NCBI RefSeq assembly: GCF_003597125.1 | Contig: NZ_QYYA01000001.1 | Location: 124,001 to 188,000 of the forward strand | Source of the DNA: Alcanivorax profundi | GTDB lineage: Bacteria > Pseudomonadota > Gammaproteobacteria > Pseudomonadales > Alcanivoracaceae | Length of the DNA: 64,000 bases | Reading direction: 5' to 3' | Shown here: positions 10,650 to 19,673 of the stretch, piece by piece | Position numbering within the stretch: the stretch's first letter is position 1 | Layout of the letters: the number at the start of each line of letters is the position of its first letter | The notes under the pieces: generated by a model | What the model saw: the letters and a program-made list of their open reading frames with translations, nothing else | Database searches by the model: none | What the model was told of the DNA's origin: nothing | Made by a program: the position numbers and the translations under genes

Positions 10650-11876
10650 ATGGCTCTTATCGTGCAGAAATACGGCGGTACCTCGGTAGGTACGGTCGAA
10701 CGCATACAAGCCGTTGCCGACAAGGTAGCCGGCTTCCATAAACGGGGTGATCAGGTTGTGGTGGTGGTCTCTGCCATGAGCGGCGAAACCAACCGACTGA
10801 TCGAGCTGGCCAAAGGCATCAGCGACAGCCCTTCTCCGCGGGAAATGGACGTGCTGGTCTCTACCGGTGAGCAGGTGACGATCTCCCTGTTGTCCATGGC
10901 CTTGCAGAAACTGGGCCTGGATGCCCGTTCCTACACCGGCTCCCAGATTCCCCTGCGTACGGACAATTCCTACTCCAAAGCCCGTATCGAAGAAATCGAC
11001 GACAAGAAAATGCGCGCCGATCTCAATGCTGGCCGTGTGGTCGTGGTGGCCGGTTTCCAGGGCGTGGACGCGGACGGCAACATTACCACCCTGGGTCGTG
11101 GCGGTTCTGACACCACTGCCGTTGCTCTGGCGGCCGCGCTGAAGGCGGATGAATGCCAGATCTACACTGACGTGGATGGCGTATACACCACCGACCCTCG
11201 CGTGGTGGACAATGCTCGCCGGCTGGACACGATTACCTTTGAAGAAATGCTGGAAATGGCCAGTCAGGGCTCCAAGGTCCTGCAGATCCGTTCTGTGGAA
11301 TTCGCCGGCAAATACAATGTGCCGCTGCGTGTTCTCTCCAGCTTCCAGGATGGTCCTGGAACCCTAATTACCGTCGACGACGAGGTTGATATGGAAAAGC
11401 CGGTAATCTCCGGAATTGCCTTTACCCGTGATGAAGCCAAGATCATCGTGCGTGGCGCCCCGGATACCCCGGGCATTGCCTACAAGATCCTCGGCCCGGT
11501 AAGTGCAGCCAATATTGAAGTAGACATGATCGTACAGAACGTGGGTAAGGACGGCGCTGCCGACTTCACCTTTACCGTTCACCGCAACGATTTTGGCCGT
11601 GCTCAGGAAGCCCTGCGCAATGCGTCTGAAGAACTGGGGCAGCCGGAAATCATTGGCGATGACAAGATTGCCAAGGTCTCTCTGGTGGGTGTGGGCATGC
11701 GCTCCCACGCGGGCGTTGCTTCCAAGATGTTCGAAGCCCTGGCCAAAGAAGGCGTTAACATCGAGATGATCTCCACCTCTGAAATCAAGGTGTCTGTGGT
11801 CATCGCCGAGAAGTATCTGGAGCTGGCCGTTCGTGCCCTCCATTCCGCGTTCGAGCTGGACCAGCCTGTCGCATAA
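10650..11876 (+). CDS. lysC: Aspartate kinase
   Basis: Phosphorylates aspartate, the first step to lysine, threonine, methionine and diaminopimelate. The 408-residue protein opens with MALIVQKYGGTSVG, the kinase signature, and continues with VVVSAMSGETNRL, LGRGGSDTTAVALAAALKADECQIYTDVDGVYTTDPR. Two C-terminal ACT domains follow from about residue 265, for lysine/threonine feedback. The length is that of monofunctional Pseudomonas-type enzymes. I saw no lysine-riboswitch-like leader in the 144-base gap upstream. It precedes csrA, as in Pseudomonas. Confidence 0.96.
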   Translation: MALIVQKYGGTSVGTVERIQAVADKVAGFHKRGDQVVVVVSAMSGETNRLIELAKGISDSPSPREMDVLVSTGEQVTISLLSMALQKLGLDARSYTGSQIPLRTDNSYSKARIEEIDDKKMRADLNAGRVVVVAGFQGVDADGNITTLGRGGSDTTAVALAAALKADECQIYTDVDGVYTTDPRVVDNARRLDTITFEEMLEMASQGSKVLQIRSVEFAGKYNVPLRVLSSFQDGPGTLITVDDEVDMEKPVISGIAFTRDEAKIIVRGAPDTPGIAYKILGPVSAANIEVDMIVQNVGKDGAADFTFTVHRNDFGRAQEALRNASEELGQPEIIGDDKIAKVSLVGVGMRSHAGVASKMFEALAKEGVNIEMISTSEIKVSVVIAEKYLELAVRALHSAFELDQPVA

Positions 11877-12086
11877 CGGACATACTGTTCGGAAGGATGG
11901 GGCGACGACCGGTAGGTTCCGCCTCGTCCTGCGGCAAGACTTGAGAATTCGATTCATGCATACTTACGCCCCCGTGCCTGCGGTGGGCGAATGGTCCTCG
12001 CACCAAGGAGTCGTCATGGACGGCAGCCCGGTAACTTCGGGTACGGATTGCGCTCACGGAAATCAAGGACCCCAGGAGGGATCATT

Positions 12087-12275
12087 ATGCTTATTCTTAC
12101 GCGTCGAGTCGGAGAGACCCTGATGGTCGGTGACGAAGTCACCGTGACTGTTCTGGGCGTCAAAGGCAACCAGGTCCGCATCGGTGTTAACGCGCCGAAA
12201 GAAGTTGCGGTGCATCGAGAAGAAATCTATCAACGGATTCAGCACGAAAAATCAACAGACGGTGAGTCTGCCTGA
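12087..12275 (+). CDS. csrA: Carbon storage regulator CsrA/RsmA
   Basis: RNA-binding dimer that represses or activates translation by binding GGA motifs in mRNA leaders. The real start is ATG 12087 ([20 protein letters not shown]), giving 62 residues, the family norm; an ORF call from 11991 is extended by leader sequence. R44-like [10 protein letters not shown] and the LTRRVGE strand are present. The ribosome site AGGAGGG (12074-12080) contains GGA, and another GGA is at 12067, which fits autoregulation, though I only infer that. Gene order lysC-csrA-tRNA-Ser is conserved in pseudomonads. Confidence 0.95.
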   Translation: MLILTRRVGETLMVGDEVTVTVLGVKGNQVRIGVNAPKEVAVHREEIYQRIQHEKSTDGESA

Positions 12276-12306
12276 TTTTTGGGCTGTATTTTCTCCGTAA
12301 AATCGT

Positions 12307-12312
12307 TATGAT
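12307..12312 (+). promoter_or_regulatory. Probable -10 element of the tRNA-Ser promoter
   Basis: TATGAT followed by the GC-rich discriminator GCGCGGCG is typical of stringently controlled stable-RNA promoters. It lies about 70 bases before the mature tRNA. The -35 box is weak (TGTATT at 12285-12290, spacer 16). Confidence 0.45.
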
Positions 12313-12382
12313 GCGCGGCGTGTCGGGAAACAGCGCCAACCAAGAGCGACCAATTCCCTGACAACATGCAGTTCCGCATTCC

Positions 12383-12472
12383 GGAGAGGTGGGTGAGTGG
12401 CTGAAACCAGTTCCCTGCTAAGGAACCATACGGGTTACCGTATCGCGGGTTCGAATCCCGCCCTCTCCGCCA
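12383..12472 (+). tRNA. tRNA-Ser (GCT anticodon)
   Basis: A 90-base serine tRNA with acceptor stem GGAGAGG/CCTCTCC, anticodon loop CTGCTAA (anticodon GCT, reads AGC/AGT), a long variable arm (ATACGGGTTACCGTAT) typical of class II tRNAs, a GGTTCGAATCC T-loop and encoded GCCA at the 3' end. A terminator follows at once. Confidence 0.97.
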
Positions 12473-12478
12473 TATTCC

Positions 12479-12506
12479 AAAACGCCCCGCATCGCGGGGC
12501 GTTTTT
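12479..12506 (+). terminator. Intrinsic terminator after tRNA-Ser
   Basis: AAAACGCCCCGC-ATC-GCGGGGCGTTTTT: a perfect 8-bp GC stem flanked by A and T runs, seven bases beyond the tRNA CCA end. Confidence 0.93.
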
Positions 12507-12618
12507 CGTTTGGGGCGATGGCTTTTCCCTCAGTGGTCGCCCGGCAGCTGATCCCTGCGCCTGTGCACCAACATGCGCTACACTACGTCCCCGAATTTTT
12601 ACGGCTTAAGGTGACCCC

Positions 12619-13653
12619 ATGACCGATACCCTGACCATTGCCCGCCCGGACGACTGGCATTTGCATTTTCGTGACGGTGAATTGCTGGCGGAAACGGTGC
12701 CGGCCACGGCCAATGTCTTCGGTCGCGCCATTGTCATGCCGAACCTGACCCCGCCGGTGAACACGGTGGCCCAGGCGGCCGAGTACCGTGAACGCATCAT
12801 GGCGCAAGTACCGGCCGGGGTAACCTTTGAGCCGTTGATGGTTTTGTATCTCACCGACAGCACGCCGGTGGAGGAAGTCGCGCGCGCAGCACAAAGTGAT
12901 TTTGTGCATGCCTTCAAGCTGTATCCCGCCGGGGCAACAACCAATTCCGACAGCGGGGTCACTGATCCGGGCAAGATCATGCATCTATACGAGGCCATGG
13001 AAAAGCACGATGTGCCGCTGTTGGTTCATGGCGAAGTGACGGATGCAGAGATCGATATCTTTGATCGCGAAAAGGTGTTTATCGACCGCTACCTCAACGA
13101 GATTCGCCAGCAATTCCCGGGCCTGCGGATTGTCTTTGAGCATGTCACGACTGCTGAGGGCGTTAACTTTGTGCGTGAGGCCAGTGCGTTGACGGCCGCC
13201 ACGGTGACGCCGCAGCACCTGCTGATGAACCGCAACGACTTGCTGGTCGGTGGCGTGCGCCCGCATAACTACTGCCTGCCGATTCTCAAGCGTCGTCAGC
13301 ACCAGGAAGCCATTCAGAAAGCCGTACTGGAAGGCCATGCGCGCTTTTTCCTGGGCACCGATTCCGCTCCCCATGCCCGCAACAAAAAAGAAGCGGCCTG
13401 TGGATGTGCCGGTTGTTATTCCGCTCGCGCGGCGTTGCCGCTGTATGCCTCTTTCCTGGAACAGCACAATGCGCTGGACAAGCTGGAAGGGTTTGCCAGC
13501 CATTTCGGGGCGGATTTTTATCGGCTGCCGCGTCACACCGATACCGTCACCCTGGTGCGCAAGCCCTGGTCGGTGCCGGAGGTAATTGATGCCGCCGGGG
13601 AAGCCATGGTGCCGTTTTATGCCGGTCAGGAGCTGCCCTGGTCTCTGGCGTAA
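12619..13653 (+). CDS. pyrC: Dihydroorotase
   Basis: Zinc enzyme that closes carbamoyl aspartate to dihydroorotate in pyrimidine synthesis. The 344-residue length and sequence fit the E. coli-type PyrC. Metal ligands are visible: H14 and H16 in DDWHLHFRDG, the carbamylated lysine in HAFKLYPAGATTNSD, HGEVTD, FEHVTT and the catalytic aspartate in FLGTDSAPH. AGGTGA precedes the ATG. Its stop overlaps the start of a CobW-type GTPase by one base, a pairing that suggests metal supply to PyrC; no Zur site was recognised upstream. Confidence 0.95.
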   Translation: MTDTLTIARPDDWHLHFRDGELLAETVPATANVFGRAIVMPNLTPPVNTVAQAAEYRERIMAQVPAGVTFEPLMVLYLTDSTPVEEVARAAQSDFVHAFKLYPAGATTNSDSGVTDPGKIMHLYEAMEKHDVPLLVHGEVTDAEIDIFDREKVFIDRYLNEIRQQFPGLRIVFEHVTTAEGVNFVREASALTAATVTPQHLLMNRNDLLVGGVRPHNYCLPILKRRQHQEAIQKAVLEGHARFFLGTDSAPHARNKKEAACGCAGCYSARAALPLYASFLEQHNALDKLEGFASHFGADFYRLPRHTDTVTLVRKPWSVPEVIDAAGEAMVPFYAGQELPWSLA

Positions 13654-14678
13654 TGTCTCAGGTAACGCATTCTCCTGACATTCGGGATGATCGCCTGCCA
13701 GTGATTGTCCTGAGCGGCTTTCTGGGGAGTGGCAAGACGACCCAGCTGAATCACTGGTTATCACAACGGCAAGACCTTGCGGTGGTGATCAATGAGCTGG
13801 GCGACATCGGCATTGATCAGCATCTGACTGAGGCTCAGGGCGTCCCCGTGACCCTGTTGGCCGGTGGCTGTGTTTGTTGTGTGGTGCAGGGCTCGCTTTC
13901 CTCCACCCTGCGCAATCTGTTCATGGCGCGCAAAAATGGCGAGATCCCGCCGTTCAACAGGCTGGTGCTGGAAACCACTGGTGCGGCAGAACCTTCTGGC
14001 GTGGTCGCTCCCTTGCAACAGGATCCGTGGCTGCGAAAACGGTTTGTCTGCCAGTCGGTGATCACCCTGGTGGATGCCCAGGCCGGTGTCGCGGCACTGG
14101 AACGTCATCCTGAGTGTCTGGAGCAGGTGCAAGGGGCGGATCAGCTGCTTATCAGCAAGTCCGATCTGTGCACACCCGACTCTCTGGCCGCGTTGAAAGC
14201 GCAGATTGCCCTTCTGAACCCTGACGCAAGCGTTCTGTTGTCACCCGGACCGGCGTCCTTGCTCGATCAGGTTTTCCCGCGCCGTTGCCGGATCACGGGG
14301 CCCCTGACGTTGTCCACCGGCGTTAGCCTGCAGCCGCAGTTGTCGTCAGTGTCGGTGTCTCGACATCAACTCCACAGTGCCTCATTGCGTTGGGAGGGGC
14401 GCTTGTCCTGGCCCCACTGGCAGGCGGCGTTGCAACAACTTGGGAACCAGTGTGGTGAATCCCTGGTCCGTCTCAAAGGGCTGCTCAAGGTAGAAGGCCT
14501 TGATGGGCCCTTGCTGGTGCAGTGGACCGGACAAGGGGAGCCGGCGTTATCACCGATGAACGCGTGGCCGGACGGGGATACCACCACCCGGCTGGTGGTG
14601 ATTGTGCGTCACGATAATCCTGACTTTGTTCATGAACAGGTGGCACACTGGCAGGCATTGCTGCAACAGCTGGGTTGA
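13653..14678 (+). CDS. CobW/ZNG1-type metallochaperone GTPase
   Basis: Predicted GTP-dependent metal chaperone of the COG0523 family. Walker A is GFLGSGKTT (residues 22-30), the metal-site CxCC motif is GGCVCC (C73, C75, C76), and VVINELGDIGIDQ, LVLETTGAAEP and SKSD complete the GTPase signature. The C-terminal domain from about residue 230 is the usual CobW_C fold by position. It is 341 residues and overlaps pyrC by one base, so the two are co-translated. Zinc delivery to PyrC is an inference from this fusion-like layout; nickel or cobalt handling cannot be excluded. Confidence 0.85.
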   Translation: MSQVTHSPDIRDDRLPVIVLSGFLGSGKTTQLNHWLSQRQDLAVVINELGDIGIDQHLTEAQGVPVTLLAGGCVCCVVQGSLSSTLRNLFMARKNGEIPPFNRLVLETTGAAEPSGVVAPLQQDPWLRKRFVCQSVITLVDAQAGVAALERHPECLEQVQGADQLLISKSDLCTPDSLAALKAQIALLNPDASVLLSPGPASLLDQVFPRRCRITGPLTLSTGVSLQPQLSSVSVSRHQLHSASLRWEGRLSWPHWQAALQQLGNQCGESLVRLKGLLKVEGLDGPLLVQWTGQGEPALSPMNAWPDGDTTTRLVVIVRHDNPDFVHEQVAHWQALLQQLG

Positions 14679-14695
14679 CACAGGACGCTCTCTCC

Positions 14696-15025
14696 ATGGG
14701 TTATCTCTTCCTCTCCATTGCGATTCTTGCCGAAGTCGTGGCGACCACCGCGCTGAATGCGTCGCAGGGTTTTACCCGCCTGTGGCCTTCGGTGATCACT
14801 GTGTTGGGCTACGGGATTGCTTTCTATGCGTTGTCGCTAACGCTGCGCACCGTTCCCATGGGAATCGCCTATGCCGTCTGGGCGGGGGTTGGTATTGTGT
14901 TGATTGCGCTGGTCGGGGCGGTGTTTCTGAAGCAGCAACCCGACCTGCCGGCGATGATCGGGATGGCGTTTATCATCGTTGGGGTGGTGCTGGTGACGTT
15001 TGTGTCCCGTACCGGCGCCCACTGA
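14696..15025 (+). CDS. SMR family multidrug transporter (EmrE-like)
   Basis: Small proton-coupled exporter of cationic compounds, working as an antiparallel dimer. From ATG 14696 it has 109 residues and four hydrophobic helices. The essential glutamate is E13 in SIAILAEVVATTAL, equivalent to EmrE E14. MGIAYAVWAGVGIVLIALVG in the third helix is the family signature of EmrE rather than SugE/Gdx. It starts 17 bases after the CobW gene on the same strand and may share its transcript, though no functional link is evident. Confidence 0.92.
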   Translation: MGYLFLSIAILAEVVATTALNASQGFTRLWPSVITVLGYGIAFYALSLTLRTVPMGIAYAVWAGVGIVLIALVGAVFLKQQPDLPAMIGMAFIIVGVVLVTFVSRTGAH

Positions 15026-15076
15026 ATTGTGTCCTCAGCCACAACCCAATACACCGCGACAACATAAGGAGCAGCC

Positions 15077-17230
15077 GTGACAGAGCGAATGGATAGCGTT
15101 GAGAAGGCGGTCGATTACGTCATTGAGAAGACCGGCGGGGAAATTCGCCTGGCCATGCCCTTGGGACTGGGCAAGCCCAACCGTTTTTTAAATGCCCTTT
15201 ATCAGCGTGTTGAACACGATCCTGCTCTGTCGCTGGATATTTTCACGGCGCTGTCACTGGGCAAGCCTGGTGCGGGCAGTGATCTGGAAAAACGGTTTCT
15301 CGACCCTTTCGCCGAGCGGATCTTTGCGGATTACGAGCCCCTTGCCTACCTGAAACCCCAGAAGAAAGGGGCGTTGCCCGCCAATATCCGGGTGTTCGAA
15401 TTCTTTGTGCAGCCCGGCAGCATGCTGGGCAGCGATGTGGCGCAGCAGCATTACATCAGCAGTAACTACACCCACGTAGCCCGAGACCTCAACGCCCGCA
15501 AGATCAATGTGGTGGCGCAAATGCTGGCGCACCGCGTGGTGGACGGTGAGGACCAGTACAGCTTTTCCTGCAACCCTGAGGTGACGCTGGATCTGCTGCC
15601 GTTGCTCAAGGCGCGCCGGGAGGCCGGAGAGACGATCGTGGCGGTGGGCCAGTTGCATCGTGATCTGCCGTTTATGGAAAACGATGCCATGGTGGGTGAT
15701 TGGCTGCCGGAAATGGACTTGCTGGTGGATGACCCTGATGGCCATCGTTGCCTGTTCAGCACCCCGAACATGCCGGTGAATATTCAGGATCATTTTGTTG
15801 GGCTGCATGCGTCCACGCTGGTCAAGGATGGTGGCACGTTACAGATTGGCATCGGTGCTTTGGGTGATGCCCTGGTGCACCATCTTCGCCTGCGCGAACA
15901 GGATAACCAACGTTACCTGTCTCCCTTGAAAGCCTGGCAGATTCCCGGGGAGCATCAGGCTCTGATTGATCAGGAGGGGGGTACCGCACGCTTTCAGGAA
16001 GGCCTGTACGGGTGCAGTGAAATGGTGACCCACGGTCTGTTGCAGCTGGTAGACGACAAGATTATTCGCCGGCCTGTGTATGACTGGGCCCCCCTGCAAC
16101 AGCTGGAAATGCATAACCCGGCCGAACCCGGCTTGGCCCTGCTGGATGCGCTGCGTGAGCAGTCTGCGATCAGTCGGCGTCTGGATCGCGCCCAGTTACG
16201 GTTGCTGAAACGCTTCGGGATTTTCCGTGAGGGCGTGACCAAGAAGGGCGAGCAACTGTTGCTGCCCAATGAGGTTGCGGTGGCCAATGATCTGGATGAT
16301 CGTGCCACTCGCGAGGCGCTGAAAGCCGTGTTTGGCGACCGGCTCAAGGGGGGCATGGTCATGCATGGAGGCTTCTTCCTCGGGCCAAAGGCATTTTACG
16401 ACCGGCTGCGCGGGATGGATGACGCGGAACGGGCGGCCATCAACATGACCCGCATCAGTTATGTCAATCATCTGTACGGTGATGAGACCCTCAAACGTCT
16501 GCAGCGTCAGGATGCACGCTTTGTCAATACTGCCTTTACGGTGACCTTGCTGGGTGCCGCGGTGGCGGATCAGATTGATGATGGCCGTGTGCTCAGCGGG
16601 GTCGGCGGGCAGTACAACTTTGTCAGTCAGGCTCATGAACTGGAGGGCGCGCGTTCTGTGATCATGGTACGCGCCTGGCGAGAGCGGGGCGGTGAGGCCA
16701 TGAGTAATGTGGTGTTCTCCTATGGCCATAATACGATTCCCCGTCACCTGCGTGATATTGTCGTGACCGAATATGGGGTGGCGGACCTGCGTGGCAAGAC
16801 CGATGAGGAAGTGATCATGGCCATGCTCAATGTGGCTGACAGTCGCTTCCAGATTGAATTGATGGAGCAGGCCCAGGCCGCGGGCAAACTGCGCAAGGAC
16901 TATCAGATCCCCGAGCCCTATCGCCGTAACAACCCCGAACACCTGCATGAGATTGCTGCAAACAACGGTGAGCAGAGTTTCCCCTTGTTCCCGTTGGGGA
17001 GTGACTTTACCGATACAGAGCAGCGCTTGCTCAAGGCGCTGACATGGCTCAAGGAAAAAGTCAGCCACAAGGAATACCTGGAGCTGGGGCGTGACGCGCT
17101 GTTCAACGAAGGCAGTGAGGCTGAATTTGAGCGCGAGTTGGAGCGGATGGACATGAAAACGCCGGAGGGGGTCCGTGAACATGTTTACCAGCGGTTACTG
17201 CTCACCGCACTTGAGGCAGTGAGCCACTGA
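15077..17230 (+). CDS. Acetyl-CoA hydrolase/transferase family protein
   Basis: Large (717 residues) member of the class I CoA-transferase family, acting on acetyl-CoA or related acyl-CoA esters in the cytosol. The start is GTG 15077 with AAGGAG seven bases upstream. N-terminal VIEKTGGEIRLAMPLGLGKPNRFLNALYQ and, in the C-terminal half, SGVGGQYNFVSQAHELEGARSVIMVRAWRERGG in outline match the AcetylCoA_hyd_C region that carries the CoA-binding and catalytic residues. This double-length type is seen in Pseudomonas and relatives; its exact donor and acceptor are not known to me. It is followed by a perfect palindrome and convergent genes. Confidence 0.82.
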   Translation: MTERMDSVEKAVDYVIEKTGGEIRLAMPLGLGKPNRFLNALYQRVEHDPALSLDIFTALSLGKPGAGSDLEKRFLDPFAERIFADYEPLAYLKPQKKGALPANIRVFEFFVQPGSMLGSDVAQQHYISSNYTHVARDLNARKINVVAQMLAHRVVDGEDQYSFSCNPEVTLDLLPLLKARREAGETIVAVGQLHRDLPFMENDAMVGDWLPEMDLLVDDPDGHRCLFSTPNMPVNIQDHFVGLHASTLVKDGGTLQIGIGALGDALVHHLRLREQDNQRYLSPLKAWQIPGEHQALIDQEGGTARFQEGLYGCSEMVTHGLLQLVDDKIIRRPVYDWAPLQQLEMHNPAEPGLALLDALREQSAISRRLDRAQLRLLKRFGIFREGVTKKGEQLLLPNEVAVANDLDDRATREALKAVFGDRLKGGMVMHGGFFLGPKAFYDRLRGMDDAERAAINMTRISYVNHLYGDETLKRLQRQDARFVNTAFTVTLLGAAVADQIDDGRVLSGVGGQYNFVSQAHELEGARSVIMVRAWRERGGEAMSNVVFSYGHNTIPRHLRDIVVTEYGVADLRGKTDEEVIMAMLNVADSRFQIELMEQAQAAGKLRKDYQIPEPYRRNNPEHLHEIAANNGEQSFPLFPLGSDFTDTEQRLLKALTWLKEKVSHKEYLELGRDALFNEGSEAEFERELERMDMKTPEGVREHVYQRLLLTALEAVSH

Positions 17231-17250
17231 CAGCTGACGGTCAGTTATCC

Positions 17251-17280
17251 TGTTCACAGGACAAGGATGTCCTGTGAACA
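17251..17280. repeat. Perfect 13-bp inverted repeat between convergent genes
   Basis: TGTTCACAGGACA-AGGA-TGTCCTGTGAACA: two perfect 13-base arms with a 4-base loop, between the stops of the acetyl-CoA hydrolase and the DUF4282 gene. Neither strand has a T-run, so it may act as a two-way transcript-end hairpin or a protein site. Confidence 0.7.
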
Positions 17281-17311
17281 TGGCTTCTCGACGGGGCGGT
17301 GCAGGGCGCGA

Positions 17312-17836
17312 TTATTCCGGTTTGTCTTTTTTGCGCTCTTCCGGTTTTACCGGTTTGCGCGCTGCAGGGCCGGAGCGGCCTGAGAGCACTCGCCAGAAAG
17401 GAATGCGGCGGGTGACAGAGACCATTTCGTCTACCGTGTCGCCAATGCCGGACAGTCGATCCACGGTATCGCGCAGGCCTACCAGTTCATCCACGTGTTC
17501 GGAAATCTTGAACACCACCATATAGAACTCAAGCAGAGCTCGCAGCACGGAAGCCAGTACCAGGAAGGTGATTGGCGCTGCCACGAAAAAGTAGAAAAGA
17601 CCACGCCAGGTAGATGCCATAAAGGCTTCCACACAAAGGTATAACAGGCCGAGGCCGATACCGAACAGGGCGATACCATACACTCCCGGCAACACCTGGA
17701 TGATCATGTATTTATCAAAGCGAAAGTTAAACAGTTCGCGCCAGTACTGAACGATCCAGAAAAAACCGCGGCGCAGCTTTACATTCACTTTCTTCGGTGC
17801 CACTTCCGGCGCCGCATTCTCTTTTTTATCTACCAT
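17312..17836 (-). CDS. DUF4282-type membrane protein
   Basis: Function unknown. The 174-residue protein has a charged N-terminus (VDKKENAAPEVAPKK), two clear membrane helices (VLPGVYGIALFGIGLGLLYL and GLFYFFVAAPITFLVLASVL, about residues 50-70 and 80-105) and a cytosolic tail ending in RKPVKPEERKKDKPE. The spacing FFWIVQYWRELFNFRFDKYM before the first helix and RALLEFYMVVFKISEHVDEL after the second are as in DUF4282 proteins. It is last in the four-gene PadR operon and overlaps the upstream gene by 7 bases. Confidence 0.65.
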   Translation of the reverse strand: MVDKKENAAPEVAPKKVNVKLRRGFFWIVQYWRELFNFRFDKYMIIQVLPGVYGIALFGIGLGLLYLCVEAFMASTWRGLFYFFVAAPITFLVLASVLRALLEFYMVVFKISEHVDELVGLRDTVDRLSGIGDTVDEMVSVTRRIPFWRVLSGRSGPAARKPVKPEERKKDKPE

Positions 17837-18864
17837 TTTGCGTACTGCTCCTCGACAAAACCGTAGTGTGCCTGGATGGGAATAGTGCGACCGTCCTTGA
17901 GTGTCAATTCACCATCGAAACGGCCAAACAGCTGATTAAAATTACTGGCAAAGAGGCCAAGATCGAGGCGCTCTTTGTGGTTGCCGCTGGGGGTAAAGCG
18001 CAGATTGACCTGACCACACAGGCTGCGAATTTGCCAGGGTTGCATCAGGTCATCGCGGTGGTAATCAAATATCACGCCAGCGGTAGGTACCATGACGTCA
18101 TCTACCCACAGGCAGTTTTCGGAAAAAGTCGTCTCATTGACACCGCAAGACAGATTCAGGCCAATACGGGTGTCGCCGACCTTGCTGGACAGGCAGGCCC
18201 AGTTCCAGAAGGTTTCCCTGCGCATGTAACCGGCGGAAAAGTCATGGTGTCCACAGGCCCCCAGTTCAGATAGATCCTGGCGGTGGCCGTTGCGAGTGAG
18301 GTTGCCGGTTACGGTGCGACCGGCAACCTTGTTGGCATACACCCAGCCATTGACGCCGGTGCGGGTGCACAGTGACATCGGTTGATACTGGTCACCCTCA
18401 CTGAGCACGGCTTCCAGTGACAGGCCATCGAGACTGATACTCAGGGTCTTGGTCAGTGAACCCTGGTTGTCCTGGTAGCCAAGTCGGATATCGACCCCTT
18501 TTTGTTTGAAATGGCTTTCGCCTACCCGGGGTGAGGCGGACATGTTCAGGTCGCGCCCCAGAGGCGAGCGCCAGGTGTATTCCTTCAATTCGCCGGTTTT
18601 CGGTTCGAAAATATAGAAGAAAGCCATTCCCAGATAGGCCGTATGGGCAAAGGCGCAACCGGCCAGAAGCTGGTCACTGATGATGCCGAAATACTGGAAC
18701 TGTTTGTAATGAAAATGCCGGGCGAAACGCGAGGCTGGTTTGCCCATGGGGGTGCGATAGTCCGCTTCCCGGCCGTTGATATGAGCAACGGTATGCGGAA
18801 AAACGCCCAAGGCGACCTGGCCCTGATCGTCGACCAGAGTGGCGGGTTGTGGCTGGAAATTCAT
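17830..18864 (-). CDS. DUF2804 family protein
   Basis: Function unknown; 344 residues from ATG 18864, whose ATGA overlaps the stop of the upstream gene by 4 bases (a TTG at 18876 is less likely). The sequence is rich in aromatic beta-strand stretches such as HFHYKQFQYFGIISDQLLAGCAFAHTAYLG in outline, and FYIFEPKTGELKEYTWRSPLG, as seen in the DUF2804 family, which resembles lipocalin/carotenoid-hydratase-like beta folds. No signal peptide is visible. Co-transcription with DUF1853 and DUF4282 genes is strongly suggested by the overlaps. Confidence 0.7.
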   Translation of the reverse strand: MNFQPQPATLVDDQGQVALGVFPHTVAHINGREADYRTPMGKPASRFARHFHYKQFQYFGIISDQLLAGCAFAHTAYLGMAFFYIFEPKTGELKEYTWRSPLGRDLNMSASPRVGESHFKQKGVDIRLGYQDNQGSLTKTLSISLDGLSLEAVLSEGDQYQPMSLCTRTGVNGWVYANKVAGRTVTGNLTRNGHRQDLSELGACGHHDFSAGYMRRETFWNWACLSSKVGDTRIGLNLSCGVNETTFSENCLWVDDVMVPTAGVIFDYHRDDLMQPWQIRSLCGQVNLRFTPSGNHKERLDLGLFASNFNQLFGRFDGELTLKDGRTIPIQAHYGFVEEQYAKW

Positions 18865-19673
18865 GTGTTGGGCCAAGTGACAGGAACAATAAAGCCCGGT
18901 TCCGGGCGCAAAGCTGACAGCACCATGACCGGGCGAGAATGTTCCTCAACATAGTCAATGAGCGAGCGGGTATCAATGGTGTTGGTACTTTTGTCCGACA
19001 TGGACGGACAAGACCAGAAAGTCCGCGGTATGGTGTGCCACTGTTGTGATGGCAGTCCGCGGGCAGGTAGCCACCAACCTCGTTCGTGGCGGGGGTGTCG
19101 TAGCGGCTGCTCGGGATGGCCACTGCGGTAGAAGAGCCTGCCGCGGGTCAATAATGCTTGTCCGTCGACCTTCCAGCCTGTCTCGCTGAGCGTGCGACTG
19201 GCTTGGCTGCTTTGGCTGCGAGGCAGTTGCTCCCCATGCAGATGAGCAATTTTGCGGGCGAGGGTATCTCTACGGTTAGGCCCGTACCATTGGTCTGGTG
19301 TTCCCAGATAGAATTTCAGGGCCAGTTCCCAGTGCCATAGTTTGCCGGTATCCAGATCACGTACCAACAAGTCCAGTTCACCGAGGGTGCGCTGTTCATC
19401 CCGGATGGGCAGGTTTCGCGCCACCAGTTCCAGTCCGCTGCTGTGTTCCACCAAAGCGGCGACCTGATTTTCGAATTGAAGCCCAATTCTGCTCGGCTGA
19501 GGCTGGCCCATCAGGAAGTGAGCTGCACGGGAGGGCAAGGCAGGGTCCCGTTGCCACTCCCTCAGCAGCCAGGAACCAGCATCTTCCCAGGGGGATGCCG
19601 GGATCAATGGCGGGGCTTGAACCAGCCACTGGAGCTGGGTCATCACCGCCCCGCCAGGCGGGGCGCCGATCAT
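18861..19673 (-). CDS. DUF1853 family protein
   Basis: Function unknown; 270 residues. The middle carries LRNLPIRDEQRTLGELDLLVRD-like sequence and LWHWELALKFYLG, in which the E...LDLLV...W..EL.LKFYL pattern looks like a PD-(D/E)XK nuclease core (acidic residue, then E-x-K), a reading I offer as inference. It starts at ATG 19673 overlapping the padR stop (ATGA); a second ATG at 19643 would leave a GC-rich palindrome (19648-19666) in the gap. It is the second gene of the PadR operon. Confidence 0.68.
   Translation of the reverse strand: MIGAPPGGAVMTQLQWLVQAPPLIPASPWEDAGSWLLREWQRDPALPSRAAHFLMGQPQPSRIGLQFENQVAALVEHSSGLELVARNLPIRDEQRTLGELDLLVRDLDTGKLWHWELALKFYLGTPDQWYGPNRRDTLARKIAHLHGEQLPRSQSSQASRTLSETGWKVDGQALLTRGRLFYRSGHPEQPLRHPRHERGWWLPARGLPSQQWHTIPRTFWSCPSMSDKSTNTIDTRSLIDYVEEHSRPVMVLSALRPEPGFIVPVTWPNT

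Noticed and set aside
12507-12618. Zur box upstream of pyrC/CobW
   Set aside because: No GTTATA-type palindrome resembling the Zur consensus was found in this short gap.
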